A program made the position numbers and the translations under genes. Below are positions 7,679 to 17,000 of a stretch of 44,899 nucleotides of DNA, in pieces (within the stretch, counting starts at the first letter, position 1; each line of letters starts with the position of its first letter). The notes below the pieces were generated by a model that did not search any database, was not told where the DNA came from, and saw only the letters and a list, made by a program, of their open reading frames with translations. The stretch comes from a virus, in IMG/VR virus record IMGVR_UViG_3300001680_000196, positions 1 through 44,899 of that record. The stretch is one strand, 5' to 3'.

Positions 7679-7713
7679 ACAGACATAGTATAGCACATTA
7701 TTACACGGTCTGT
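7679..7713 (-). promoter_or_regulatory. Early-operon promoter with flanking inverted repeat
   Basis: The minus strand has TATACT at 7692-7687, about 40 bases before the HTH gene start. It lies between the repeats ACAGAC (7679-7684) and GTCTGT (7708-7713). The second arm overlaps an imperfect 13-base palindrome (ACACGGTCTGTGT, 7704-7716). These look like operator half-sites for the gene's own product. A clear -35 box is missing, consistent with a regulated promoter. Confidence 0.45.
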
Positions 7714-7775
7714 GTTACAAATCAAGCCAATTCAGTAAGATAATTTACTTCCGATAGAATATATTTGGCGACAAT

Positions 7776-9188
7776 TTAAACAGTTGGTGCCTGACTTTTA
7801 TAAGGGTGTGTGGGTTGCAATAGCCCCTGAAGTCCGTATCGCCAAGCCAAGTATCCTTCAAACTTCTGCCTATCTGGTATAGACAATTCACCACGAACAA
7901 GTATAACCTCCGCAATTCGTCCCTCAAATCTCGTTGTTGAGCTACCAATCCCCATATACAACGCATCTGCATTATCTGCCCCAACGGGAGCGGTTGTAAA
8001 ATTACCGTATTGACTACCATTACGCCAAAATCCAAACTTCTGTGCTGTTACGGTACTATCTTTATTGGTGACAATTCCTTGAAGTTGGAATGTGCCAAGA
8101 GAAGTGGCGTTATCACTACTTGTCTCTTTATCACTACCCCCTGTTCCCCATCTGTATTGCAAACATTCATCATTGACACCCCCATTATCATAGATCGAAG
8201 CCTCATAACTGTCTCCTTTCCATACTATCCCACTTCTTAACGGTGCTACTGAGCCAGGAGAAGCCCATGCGTCGTTCTTTGCCACCCATAAAACGCTAAG
8301 ACCAGTGGAATTAAGGTCAAGTGAAGTGGAATCAATAGCCGTAAGAAAGGAAGCTAAACCATCAAATTCAATAGCCGGTAATGAGTTTACCGCATTTGAA
8401 ATGTATTCTGGCCTAGAACCAGGAACGGCTTGAGAAAGATCATTACTATAGGCTGTATTATCCGTCCAAGCAGAAACACGATCTTTACCATCTACAGACA
8501 CTGTAGTTACATTTGCGGCATCAGCTCTCCACCAAGCAGCAAGTGTTCCAGTAAAGTCTCCGGGTGCCCACAATGCGGGAGACTCACCCGTTGCGGTGTA
8601 TTCATACGTTGTAAAGTTATCAATATATGTAGTCCCGCTTTCAATATGCATACCGGGCTGACCAGTTACAAGCCTCTCCGCTGTAGTGTCACCAGTATTT
8701 ATGACCACTTCTTCATCAATCAATAATTGCAGTGTGACTTGGGTTGTTCCATAACAGCGGAATTCCATGGTGTGCTTAGAGCCAACCGAAGTAGCATCAG
8801 AAGAGATAGAAGAAGCAGCAATAGTTAAATCTACGTCATCAATCCTTCTAACAATCTTAAACGAAGCGTCAGAATTATCAAACCCTCCAAAGTACCCATA
8901 CTTGGCACTATTCAAGCCAGCACTGGAACTTGTGAACGTATGCGTTCTAGCCATAAGCGATAGATTTCCAGCAGTAAACAAAGCGGTATTAGAAGGCCAA
9001 GCATATTCAATCTGAACCGAGTAATGGTCTTTAGCCCAAGCTGTAGAGGTATTTAGATAAGTGGACAGGTAGTCTTCATTCGTTGCCGAAACTCCGGAGC
9101 TACCCACCAGAACCTTGCCGGTCAGGACACCAGTTGGGTCATCTATGGTTCCCCATCCACCAATACCATGCCAATTGCTCTTAGCCAT
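7776..9188 (-). CDS. Tail-associated protein with two ConA/LamG-like domains
   Basis: This 470-residue protein is the last gene of the tail operon. Residues ~1-205 form a beta-rich domain with a Trp/Gly-rich start. Residues ~210-460 show the pattern of LamG-like phage domains: L-A-A-W-W-R-A-D-A near 210, then strands, then I-A-E-V-I-L-V-R-G-E-L-S and a final helix with G-Y-L-A-W-R-Y-G. Such concanavalin-like domains bind carbohydrates, which fits a receptor-binding role at the tail tip. I start it at the ATG at 9188 because TTGGAG lies upstream; the TTG at 9200 is part of that ribosome site. An appendage attached to the fibre protein is equally possible. Confidence 0.62.
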   Translation of the reverse strand: MAKSNWHGIGGWGTIDDPTGVLTGKVLVGSSGVSATNEDYLSTYLNTSTAWAKDHYSVQIEYAWPSNTALFTAGNLSLMARTHTFTSSSAGLNSAKYGYFGGFDNSDASFKIVRRIDDVDLTIAASSISSDATSVGSKHTMEFRCYGTTQVTLQLLIDEEVVINTGDTTAERLVTGQPGMHIESGTTYIDNFTTYEYTATGESPALWAPGDFTGTLAAWWRADAANVTTVSVDGKDRVSAWTDNTAYSNDLSQAVPGSRPEYISNAVNSLPAIEFDGLASFLTAIDSTSLDLNSTGLSVLWVAKNDAWASPGSVAPLRSGIVWKGDSYEASIYDNGGVNDECLQYRWGTGGSDKETSSDNATSLGTFQLQGIVTNKDSTVTAQKFGFWRNGSQYGNFTTAPVGADNADALYMGIGSSTTRFEGRIAEVILVRGELSIPDRQKFEGYLAWRYGLQGLLQPTHPYKSQAPTV

Positions 9189-9250
9189 TTTAGACTCCAA
9201 ACTTTATTTGAAAGTATATCCTTTTGTTTTCCAATTCACACACGCCAATC

Positions 9251-9487
9251 TCAATGTTTGCTATCCTTCCCCTTTTTCTTCCCGGCTTTTGGATTTGTTT
9301 TTTCCCCAACATAAATCTTGTCTACGCATTCCGACCATATCAGAATGTACTTAGCAGTAGTATTGGGAACAATATTATCAACCACACCATACGGAAGATC
9401 CAAGCGTAGCATATCTGTTGTAGGGCATTTAGAATACCCCTGGCACACTATGGCTGAACCACCTTTAAGGTAAACAACGACCATCAT
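9251..9487 (-). CDS. Small hypothetical protein in the fibre region
   Basis: The protein has 78 residues with a beta-rich first 60 residues (V-V-V-Y-L-K-G-G-S-A-I-V near the start) and a strongly basic tail (K-A-G-K-K-K-G-K-D-S-K-H). It fits snugly between the long fibre gene and the twin LamG gene in the same direction. No motif or family is recognised. It may be a small structural or chaperone protein for the fibre. Confidence 0.5.
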   Translation of the reverse strand: MMVVVYLKGGSAIVCQGYSKCPTTDMLRLDLPYGVVDNIVPNTTAKYILIWSECVDKIYVGEKTNPKAGKKKGKDSKH

Positions 9488-9500
9488 TTCATTTTAATAA

Positions 9501-11261
9501 TTATGTTTTAACAATGTCATACACGAACAGTAAGACTTCCGTATTTAGATCACCACCAGATCCGCCAAATGTAACAGTTGTAGTGCCAAGGGAACTTGCA
9601 ACAGTATATTCTGAGGAATCTACCGGACCAGAAGCAACCAGCTTGCAGAAAACACCGTTCACGAACGCCATCACACTATTAACATCTACAGTATCCGTAA
9701 GAAGTGCATATGCGAGATTAGCATTACCCACCGTTGCCTCTTGCTTTCTTTTAATTCCCATCTTGACATAAGTGACAGCATTATTAGCCAGTTTGGCTGT
9801 GCTAACAGACCCATCTGCGAGACTACTTCCACCAGTAAACTGAGAGAATCCCATGGCAGTTGTACCAACAGTTACAGTGCTATCATTAGTTGAGATGAAG
9901 CCCTGATCTGCACCGGCTGTTCCTTCACGAACGAAAACAGCCCCACCGATAATCTTAGCGGAGGTATCGAAATCGGTGGCTCGTGTCAAAATAAACGCAG
10001 CACCCACCGCGCCAGCATTGGTAACTACATAAATACCGTTTCTTAGAGCGTTACCAGCAGTTTCATTCTTAATCAATACACGAGTTGTTCCAGCGACAAA
10101 AGCAGTAACAGCATCAATTGTAAGTGTTCCACTTGCATTGGCTGTAATGGTCGCTCCAACCCCACTGGCTCCGTTAGCGTAGGTATTTGCCGGTAACACG
10201 GCAGCAGTTGCACATTTCACTGAATCTTTCCAGTGTACTCCAGTAAGTAGTGAAGCCACATATCCGACTGTTGCAACATCATTATCATTAGGAGATGCGG
10301 AGGGAGTTGGGGAACGAAGGTATGTTGCCCCAGAGAGATCCCAATTCTGACCAGAAATGTTCAGGTTTCCGGAAGTGATAGCAGCAGTGGCAATCTTTCC
10401 CGCTGTAACAGCACTACCACTAATCCTATCTGCCGTTACACAGTTATCGGCTAATTCTCCACCAGTAACACAGTTTGCTGCTAGTTCGGAAGTACCAACA
10501 GCACCAGTGCCAATGCCAGCAGCAAGAACCGCGCCAGCGGCTATCTGAGTTGATGTAACCGCTCCAGTAGCGAGTTGAACGTTTGTGATTGTAGCATTTA
10601 CAATCTTTGCTGCTGTTATTGTAGTGTTTGCAATCTGGGTGGCTGTGATTGTAGCATTTGCAATCTTTGCTGCTGTTATTGTAGTATTAGCGATCTGAGT
10701 GTCTGTAATTGTAGTATTCGCAATCTGACCGGCTGTGATTGTAAGGTTTGCGATCTTTGCTGATGTGACAGCTAAGTTATTGATAGCATCGGTGCCAACC
10801 GCACTACTAGCAATACTAGCAGCGATAACCGCGCCAGCACCAAGCTTCGTTGAAGTTACAGCACCAGTGGCAAGTTCGGTTGCTGTGATCGTAGTAGCTG
10901 CTATCTGCGCAGATGTGACTGTATTATCTGCTATCTGTCCGGCTGTAACTGTCTTATTCGCAAGCTGCGTGGATGTGATTGTATTATTCGCAATCTGCGT
11001 AGCTGTGATTGTAAGATTTGCGATCTTACCACCTGTGACAGCTAGGTTATTGATTGCAAGAGTGCCAACGGCATTATTAGCAATACCAGCAGCGACAACT
11101 GCGCCATTCGCAAGCTTCGTTGAAGTTACAGCGCCAGTGGCAATAGCATCAGCAACAACGGCATCATCTGCCAGTTCGGCTGATCCTACTGCATTGGAGG
11201 CAATTAAAGCCTGAGTGACTGCATTATTCTTAATCTGGAAGGTGCTAAGTTGAATAGCCAT
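9501..11261 (-). CDS. Tail fibre with 10-residue repeats
   Basis: This 586-residue protein is built, from about residue 10 to 310, of ten-residue repeats with consensus A-x-x-T-I-T-x-x-x-I, a pattern of trimeric beta-fibre shafts in phage tail fibres. Residues ~310-345 include D-V-A-T-V-G-Y-V, and ~345-480 form a domain common in fibres (R-V-L-I-K-N-E-T ... N-G-I-Y-V-V-T ... L-T-R-A-T-D-F-D). The C-terminal ~100 residues carry V-N-G-V-F-C ... V-T-F ... V-Y-D, a tip motif shared with the 350-residue protein upstream. CGGGGAA precedes the ATG. It should contact the host surface, though the receptor is unknown. Confidence 0.78.
   Translation of the reverse strand: MAIQLSTFQIKNNAVTQALIASNAVGSAELADDAVVADAIATGAVTSTKLANGAVVAAGIANNAVGTLAINNLAVTGGKIANLTITATQIANNTITSTQLANKTVTAGQIADNTVTSAQIAATTITATELATGAVTSTKLGAGAVIAASIASSAVGTDAINNLAVTSAKIANLTITAGQIANTTITDTQIANTTITAAKIANATITATQIANTTITAAKIVNATITNVQLATGAVTSTQIAAGAVLAAGIGTGAVGTSELAANCVTGGELADNCVTADRISGSAVTAGKIATAAITSGNLNISGQNWDLSGATYLRSPTPSASPNDNDVATVGYVASLLTGVHWKDSVKCATAAVLPANTYANGASGVGATITANASGTLTIDAVTAFVAGTTRVLIKNETAGNALRNGIYVVTNAGAVGAAFILTRATDFDTSAKIIGGAVFVREGTAGADQGFISTNDSTVTVGTTAMGFSQFTGGSSLADGSVSTAKLANNAVTYVKMGIKRKQEATVGNANLAYALLTDTVDVNSVMAFVNGVFCKLVASGPVDSSEYTVASSLGTTTVTFGGSGGDLNTEVLLFVYDIVKT
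10588..10767. repeat. 30-bp tandem repeats in the fibre gene
   Basis: Six imperfect 30-base units starting with ATTGTA (plus strand) run head to tail. They encode ten-residue fibre repeats on the minus strand. Similar but more diverged units continue to about 11250. Such repeats can expand or contract by recombination and so change shaft length. Confidence 0.8.
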
Positions 11262-11353
11262 GGTATTCCCCGGTGTAAATCATTCATTCAATGAATTATT
11301 ATCACATATAATCGTCATGCCCACTCAATATGTAGAATCTCAACAACTTGTTG

Positions 11354-12406
11354 TTAGACAAGCTCTTGGTAGTCCACGAGCAATTCATCTCCAAAAGCCG
11401 GTAAAAAGGTGGTCGTAAAAGTGGTGTTATTATTTATTATGATCTCTGGCGAAGCTCCAGAAGAACTCTGGCGTACACCGTTCCAATATACATGTATTGG
11501 GCAATCGGCTCTAAAACTCTGCGTTGTTGTAAACGAAGTGGCTATTCCATCGGCTTGTGCGCTAAGGTTCTCCGTTTCAATACTACAATTCGCAGTAACA
11601 GAGCCAGGAATACTTGGAGCTACGCCTTCTGACCATAAATCTCCGCCAAAGCCTTCAATACCCATGGGAACTATTGTCTGAGGTTCTTGTAGCTTATTGG
11701 ATGCGACGGTCCATTCCACGCTTGTGCCAGCATACCAATTCTCAACACTGGCTTCTGGGGATCCGCTTATATTCTCTTGTATGAAATTGCTGTACGAGAT
11801 CGTTGTAGCGGTTCCGGCATACCATTCTGTATAGCCTTTTGTACTATTGAAGAATTCAACCCCTTGGTTATTAGATGTTCTCCACCCCAAACCACTATTG
11901 CTAACTATCTTCACGCTCTCAAAAACTGGAGTTCCAGTGGTAATGGCGTATGTTCTTGCCTGTGCCACCCGATCCTGTTGGCTGTTAGAGCTATTCATGC
12001 TAAACCTTTTAGACCATGCAGCAAGTGTAAGTGGTGTCGTAGAAGTCGCTATGTCCACCTTTGAGGTATAAGAATCAGTAACAAGCACCAACCACTCATA
12101 ATCGTCCCTAATCAATGTAAAGTCCTCAACCCGACCCATTGGGGTGGACTTACGAAGAATAAACGAGCCTTCGCCATTTGTTCTATCGTTTGCAAGAAAC
12201 ATTAACGCTTCCATAGTTGTTGCCGGATCTACGATTGTAGAAGACAACGAATCGTACTCTACAAGAGACAATGAATCGAATGACGTTCCACCATCAGGAT
12301 TTCGTATATCAGGAGGAAGCACTTGTTTTAAACTGTCTTTCAGGCCATCAAACACAGAGTTTAGTTCTGCTGCCGTGTAATCCTCTCTATCTTGTGTAAG
12401 TGCCAT
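11354..12406 (-). CDS. Minor tail/fibre-attachment protein
   Basis: This 350-residue protein has a helical acidic N-terminus (residues 1-45) and a beta-rich remainder, with W-Y-A-G-T occurring twice near residues 194 and 224. The C-terminus reads V-Y-W-N-G-V-R-Q ... F-T-T-T-F ... G-D-E-L-L-V-D-Y, a small beta-domain pattern seen in several phage fibre and baseplate proteins and echoed at the end of the repeat fibre downstream. It lies between the tail hub and the fibre, so it probably links them or forms a short fibre. No exact family is assigned. Confidence 0.6.
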   Translation of the reverse strand: MALTQDREDYTAAELNSVFDGLKDSLKQVLPPDIRNPDGGTSFDSLSLVEYDSLSSTIVDPATTMEALMFLANDRTNGEGSFILRKSTPMGRVEDFTLIRDDYEWLVLVTDSYTSKVDIATSTTPLTLAAWSKRFSMNSSNSQQDRVAQARTYAITTGTPVFESVKIVSNSGLGWRTSNNQGVEFFNSTKGYTEWYAGTATTISYSNFIQENISGSPEASVENWYAGTSVEWTVASNKLQEPQTIVPMGIEGFGGDLWSEGVAPSIPGSVTANCSIETENLSAQADGIATSFTTTQSFRADCPIHVYWNGVRQSSSGASPEIIINNNTTFTTTFLPAFGDELLVDYQELV

Positions 12407-12415
12407 CTTATAATC

Positions 12416-14086
12416 CTATGCTATACGGTCATACAACAACCACATCCTCAAACCTATAACAAGCCTACCACGTTGATACTCAATCTTCTCTATTGTGGAT
12501 TTAATCTCGGAAAGACCTAATTTTTCGTCAGTAATCTTTACATTATCTCCCAATTGAACCATAAACATCAATGCCGGAGATCCTTCGTATTCTACATAAT
12601 AAGATGGAAGACTAAAATGAGATGCCAGCCAATCAGCAACGTATTGGGCGGTAGCATCATCATGGATAATCACACTTTCTAACGGTTCTCTTTCTCTAAG
12701 ACCCAATCGGCTTTCTGAAATTTTGCAAAACACATTGTTCGATGAATTGACCGTTATAATCTTTTCATGGTTATTGGTAATACCGTTAAATGAATATTTC
12801 AGAACATATGAATTGTAAATGTCTTCTTTAGAGGACTCTTGTACGGAAGAGGCCCTATCATACAAGAGATTTTGTCCAACTATCAGTTCCTCAACATACA
12901 CAGGGCTACTTCTATTTGTAAATACAGGCCCATAACCACGACCACTGTAGGCCATACTAATCATTGGAAAACTACTACATATTGTGGACTCGATATAATC
13001 TATCGCTGTAGCTATATCGTTCTCTCCGCTGGCGTTTATCAGCAATTGTGCCAGTAATGTCGGACATTTCGTCTTGGCTCTTGAAAAAAGGTTCTCGTCT
13101 ACACCAACAGGGCCATATAAAGTCATTGTCCGTATAATATCTTCTATTAATTCAATAACAATTCTCTCTGACCCATCAGAGCGTTCAACATAAACGTAGA
13201 CCGATACATCTTTGTAGTAGCTATGGCTTTGGTTTAGAATGCTAACTTCCAGATACTTTATTCCATTAGCCGAGAAAGCATCACTAACAGTTACGATATT
13301 GAGAACCTGTGGAAGCTCTTCTCCATCAACAAAAACAGTCGTTACTCGATGTTGGTGCCCTAAACAAACAACAAATTTATGTTGATACGAGCCAGTTGAT
13401 AGGTCTTCTCTAAGAACACCAATACATGGCACACCAGAAGTATTTCTGTCCATTACAATTGGGAATCTAAACCCAATGGAATCTTCTGGTATTGATGCTC
13501 CTTTAGTATAATTTCCGAAGGAATTTTCGTCACAGATGTATTGTGGCTGGATCTTATCAAATGTTATCTTTGGATCAATAACATCAAATTCCAATGGCTC
13601 ATCACTTGTGCCAAAGACCACACCACCAGACATATCTCCTTTCAACAAAACGTAACGAGACTCATATTCTCCATCTGGTATTTGCAAACTTATCTCAGCA
13701 AACCCAGTTATTAAATCACCACCAAGAACAACCGCCATTGGATCAAGCGTCCTGGCATCAATACTAACAACAAAAGAACGCTGAGATGCAGCACCAGAAC
13801 CCAATGTGTAGGAAGAGCTTATGGTTGGCTCTGCTATGAGCTTAGGCGCATAATAGTGACTTTTTGAGTTCTTATCTATCGTTGAAATGCTATCGGTTGC
13901 GACTGAAATTCTATGACCGTTCCCGAAAACAAAATCCATAGTCATGACAACATTGGTCATGCCGGGGTCTTTCGTTATAATATCTAACCAATAAGAATTG
14001 ATGACATTTACTGAAAAAACACGATTAAACACAATAGATCGCAAGTCTCTAAAACTATAGACCCCACCAGCACTAGTAACCGTCAT
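12416..14086 (-). CDS. Tail hub / baseplate protein
   Basis: This 556-residue protein starts by overlapping the stop of the large tail gene by one base (TAATG), so the two are coupled. The C-terminal 90 residues have A-T-A-Q-Y-V-A-D-W-L-A, then L-G-D-N-V-K-I-T-D and L-G-L-S-E-I-K-S-T-I-E-K-I-E-Y, a pattern typical of siphovirus tail hub proteins of the gp27/Tal type. The first ~350 residues are beta-rich. Position after the tape measure and before the fibres supports a tail-tip hub. The assignment is by pattern and order. Confidence 0.6.
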   Translation of the reverse strand: MTVTSAGGVYSFRDLRSIVFNRVFSVNVINSYWLDIITKDPGMTNVVMTMDFVFGNGHRISVATDSISTIDKNSKSHYYAPKLIAEPTISSSYTLGSGAASQRSFVVSIDARTLDPMAVVLGGDLITGFAEISLQIPDGEYESRYVLLKGDMSGGVVFGTSDEPLEFDVIDPKITFDKIQPQYICDENSFGNYTKGASIPEDSIGFRFPIVMDRNTSGVPCIGVLREDLSTGSYQHKFVVCLGHQHRVTTVFVDGEELPQVLNIVTVSDAFSANGIKYLEVSILNQSHSYYKDVSVYVYVERSDGSERIVIELIEDIIRTMTLYGPVGVDENLFSRAKTKCPTLLAQLLINASGENDIATAIDYIESTICSSFPMISMAYSGRGYGPVFTNRSSPVYVEELIVGQNLLYDRASSVQESSKEDIYNSYVLKYSFNGITNNHEKIITVNSSNNVFCKISESRLGLREREPLESVIIHDDATAQYVADWLASHFSLPSYYVEYEGSPALMFMVQLGDNVKITDEKLGLSEIKSTIEKIEYQRGRLVIGLRMWLLYDRIA

Positions 14087-17000
14087 TAAACAACTTCCTG
14101 TAAGCTAATGGACATATTGCCAATTGGTTTCCATTGAAGATTGCGTTGATCATAGTACCAACCTTCATTATCCAGAGAAGTAGAGCCGTTATACTTAGAT
14201 AAAATTAGATTGTCCGTCCTTTCCTTCGTAAAACCATTGAAGAACACAATTGGCCTTTTAGAATAGCTAGATAAACTTCTCAACGAATCTCTTATTTTAA
14301 GTCTTTCCTCTTCACTCACATCGCCAACGATACTGAGGGTTAACTCTCGATTTGGTGGCCCTTCGTTGTAGCACCAGTAAACCCCACTACGGGTGGTGAA
14401 TTCTGTTTGGTTAGGGGTCTCCTCGTCTGAATATGCCCAATCAAGAGGAACATTAAAGTCAAACTTCTGACCACCTACAATGGTTCCTATTCGCACATGC
14501 CCTTCATATGTATAAGGCGTAGTAGATGCCAACCTAAAGATAGGCAAATGAACCATATTATCAAATTCAACTACAGAACGGTCTGCAAAAATCGCAACTG
14601 AAGTTCCAACCATAGATGCTTGAGAAATCTTACTTACATCTGGTGCTTCAAACGTGAAAGAGTCGGATCCAATATGATTATCAATCTTAAACACAGCATT
14701 TGTTGGATAATAAAAGGTATCTGCCGTATTTGTTATTTCTAAGTAGAACGATCTTTTATCGGAAGAAGATAATGACCCACCACGAACAATGTCCTCGTTT
14801 TCAGTACCAGCATATCCGGCACCAAAATAATCAATGACCCAAACTCCTTCCGTTACACTGGAAACACGACCAGTAATGATTGTTGCATCAAAATCTTTAG
14901 ATGTTGTAATCACAGTAGCAGCAGTAGAACGATAGGAAACTGTCCCCCTACGAATGTTTGTATTGAATAAAGCAACACACCGATGACTAAATACCTTGTC
15001 ATTTGGTGCTTTAAAATCCAACACTACACTTGAAGGAGAGGTCTCTGATCTAAACATGGTTCTTGGAGAAGCAAAAGCGACAGCATTTTTAGAACTATAT
15101 GAAAAGGCATTTGAGGCAGAGTAAGAGTCTCCATCCATTCCACCTGTTCCTCCCCACACAATCTCTATCTTATCGTTCATTAATACAGGTTCTCCTGTCA
15201 TTAGCTTTCCGCGTGGAACATCTTTACGTTCCACATACTTCCATGGGCTTGTTGCGATACCGCTAAAATCACTATGTAGCTGACACATCAAGGCAGAGGA
15301 AGTTAAATCATTCGACCTATGAACACCGAAGTTTTGGAATTCAATAACAGTAGGGCCGCTAGGAGCAACAGTCGGTGTGTGTGGAAATAATCCGAATGAA
15401 ACTGCTTGGTGCCACGGATTTGTTGTAGTGGAATTAACAAAAGATGGAGCAACATAATCGCTATCTGATGTTGTAGTTGATGACTTTGGGTAAACCATTG
15501 GAGTAGAGTACCAAGTCTCTGTTCCCTTTTTCCGAGCCATTAAAAGACACGCAGTTCTAATATTGGGATTGGCCTTAGTTGCCGACCAAACGCCTTGAAC
15601 GGATAATGGATACCATCCCCACCTAAATTCAACAAAGCTGTCTTTAAAGAAATCAGTGCTTGGGCTTATAGTAGCTAATGCTATGTTCTGTCTTTCATCC
15701 CAAATTATTGCATAGCTTTTTCTAAGTCGAACACTACATCTAACTAGTGCGCCCTTAAAGTATGGTGGTGTCGTTACTGGCGGTTCCCATATACTCATAG
15801 AATCTAACATAAAACTATTGAGACTAATCCCAGCAATCAGTGTAGTATTTTGAACTACAGAAGATGTATTTTCACGACGGATTTTTGAGGTCCATACTAT
15901 ACAAGAGCCATGCCCATTAGTTGCTGGGATACTTACATCTGGTGGCGGTGCCGTACTCCACCAATAACCAGAATTATACGGACTTATTGTCCCCGCATTA
16001 TCTGGTACAAAGCACCAATTAACATCTGGCGTGGCCTGGTTTCTATAGATCCCAAGTGGATTAACAGCACTGACGCTCGCGTCATAATCATACTGACATA
16101 TACCGGCAGAAGGGGACCAAACTGTGTTGTTGTTCCATGTAGATCCATTTCTGAAAGGGTATGCACCAACCCCCGGATCTTGGAATGTATATGCTGCATA
16201 TGTTTCAACATTGTATGCAATATTAGCTAATTTCAAGCTTTCGGTAGTTAGATTTTGTGTGCAATATCTAATGCTTCTCTTAAAAGGAGTATTAAGGGAA
16301 GAGTTGGTTGGAGTATTGTTCTCAGCCGGTGAGCCAATTGTTATGTCCCAATAAGGAGCGAAAATAGCGCCTTTTGGTTGCCAAGGATTTAATTCATCTA
16401 AAGACTTCTTACCCATTAGAAAAGAGTCAGGATAGTTACCAGCATTAAATGACCGTACAGGAGCTATTGACCATCCACCCATCTTGTAATAAAAAATAAG
16501 AGCTAAGTTTGAATTTATGCCGGTGTTTCTATCGTATGCCTTATGAAAGAAAGAGAGAGATCCACCAGCCCAAAAGAGTTTTCCAACAGCCGGTAAATGG
16601 CGTATAGCACAGTTAAACCCAGTAATTCCGAACTCCGTGTCGCTACTGTCTACTGACCCAAGTGCTGTCCAGTTTACTTCTTGGAGGTTAGATCCTAACG
16701 GTATCCTCTCCATATTATATTCTATGGCATCACTGGTATTCTCAACATTCAAATAATTATTCCTCTGACATAGATGAGAATAATAAATGACTAAATGAGC
16801 ATCGGTTTTGCACATAAAGGGCTTCTCCGACCCCCACGAACCACGATGATGTATGTTTAGATTTTCTTGACCCTGAAAAGCACCTGATCCGGTAGCCATA
16901 TACCCGGTATAGGCCATAATCCCATTTTGGCTAAGATTTATATAGCTATCATAATCTTCTAAAAATGGATTTGGATCTGCTGATTCTGTTCTCTCAAACC

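Noticed and set aside
7745-8035. Leftward 96-codon frame overlapping the twin LamG gene
   Set aside because: It lies in another frame of a clearly coding gene and has no own ribosome site.
10588-10767. CRISPR array
   Set aside because: The units are directly adjacent with no spacers and are coding; no cas genes are present. The Cas4-like nuclease belongs to the phage recombination set.
10575-11214. Plus-strand open frames over the fibre repeats, one very rich in Cys, one in Ala/Val/Thr
   Set aside because: They are antisense readings of the 30-base repeats; the fibre frame on the minus strand explains the sequence and has a ribosome site.
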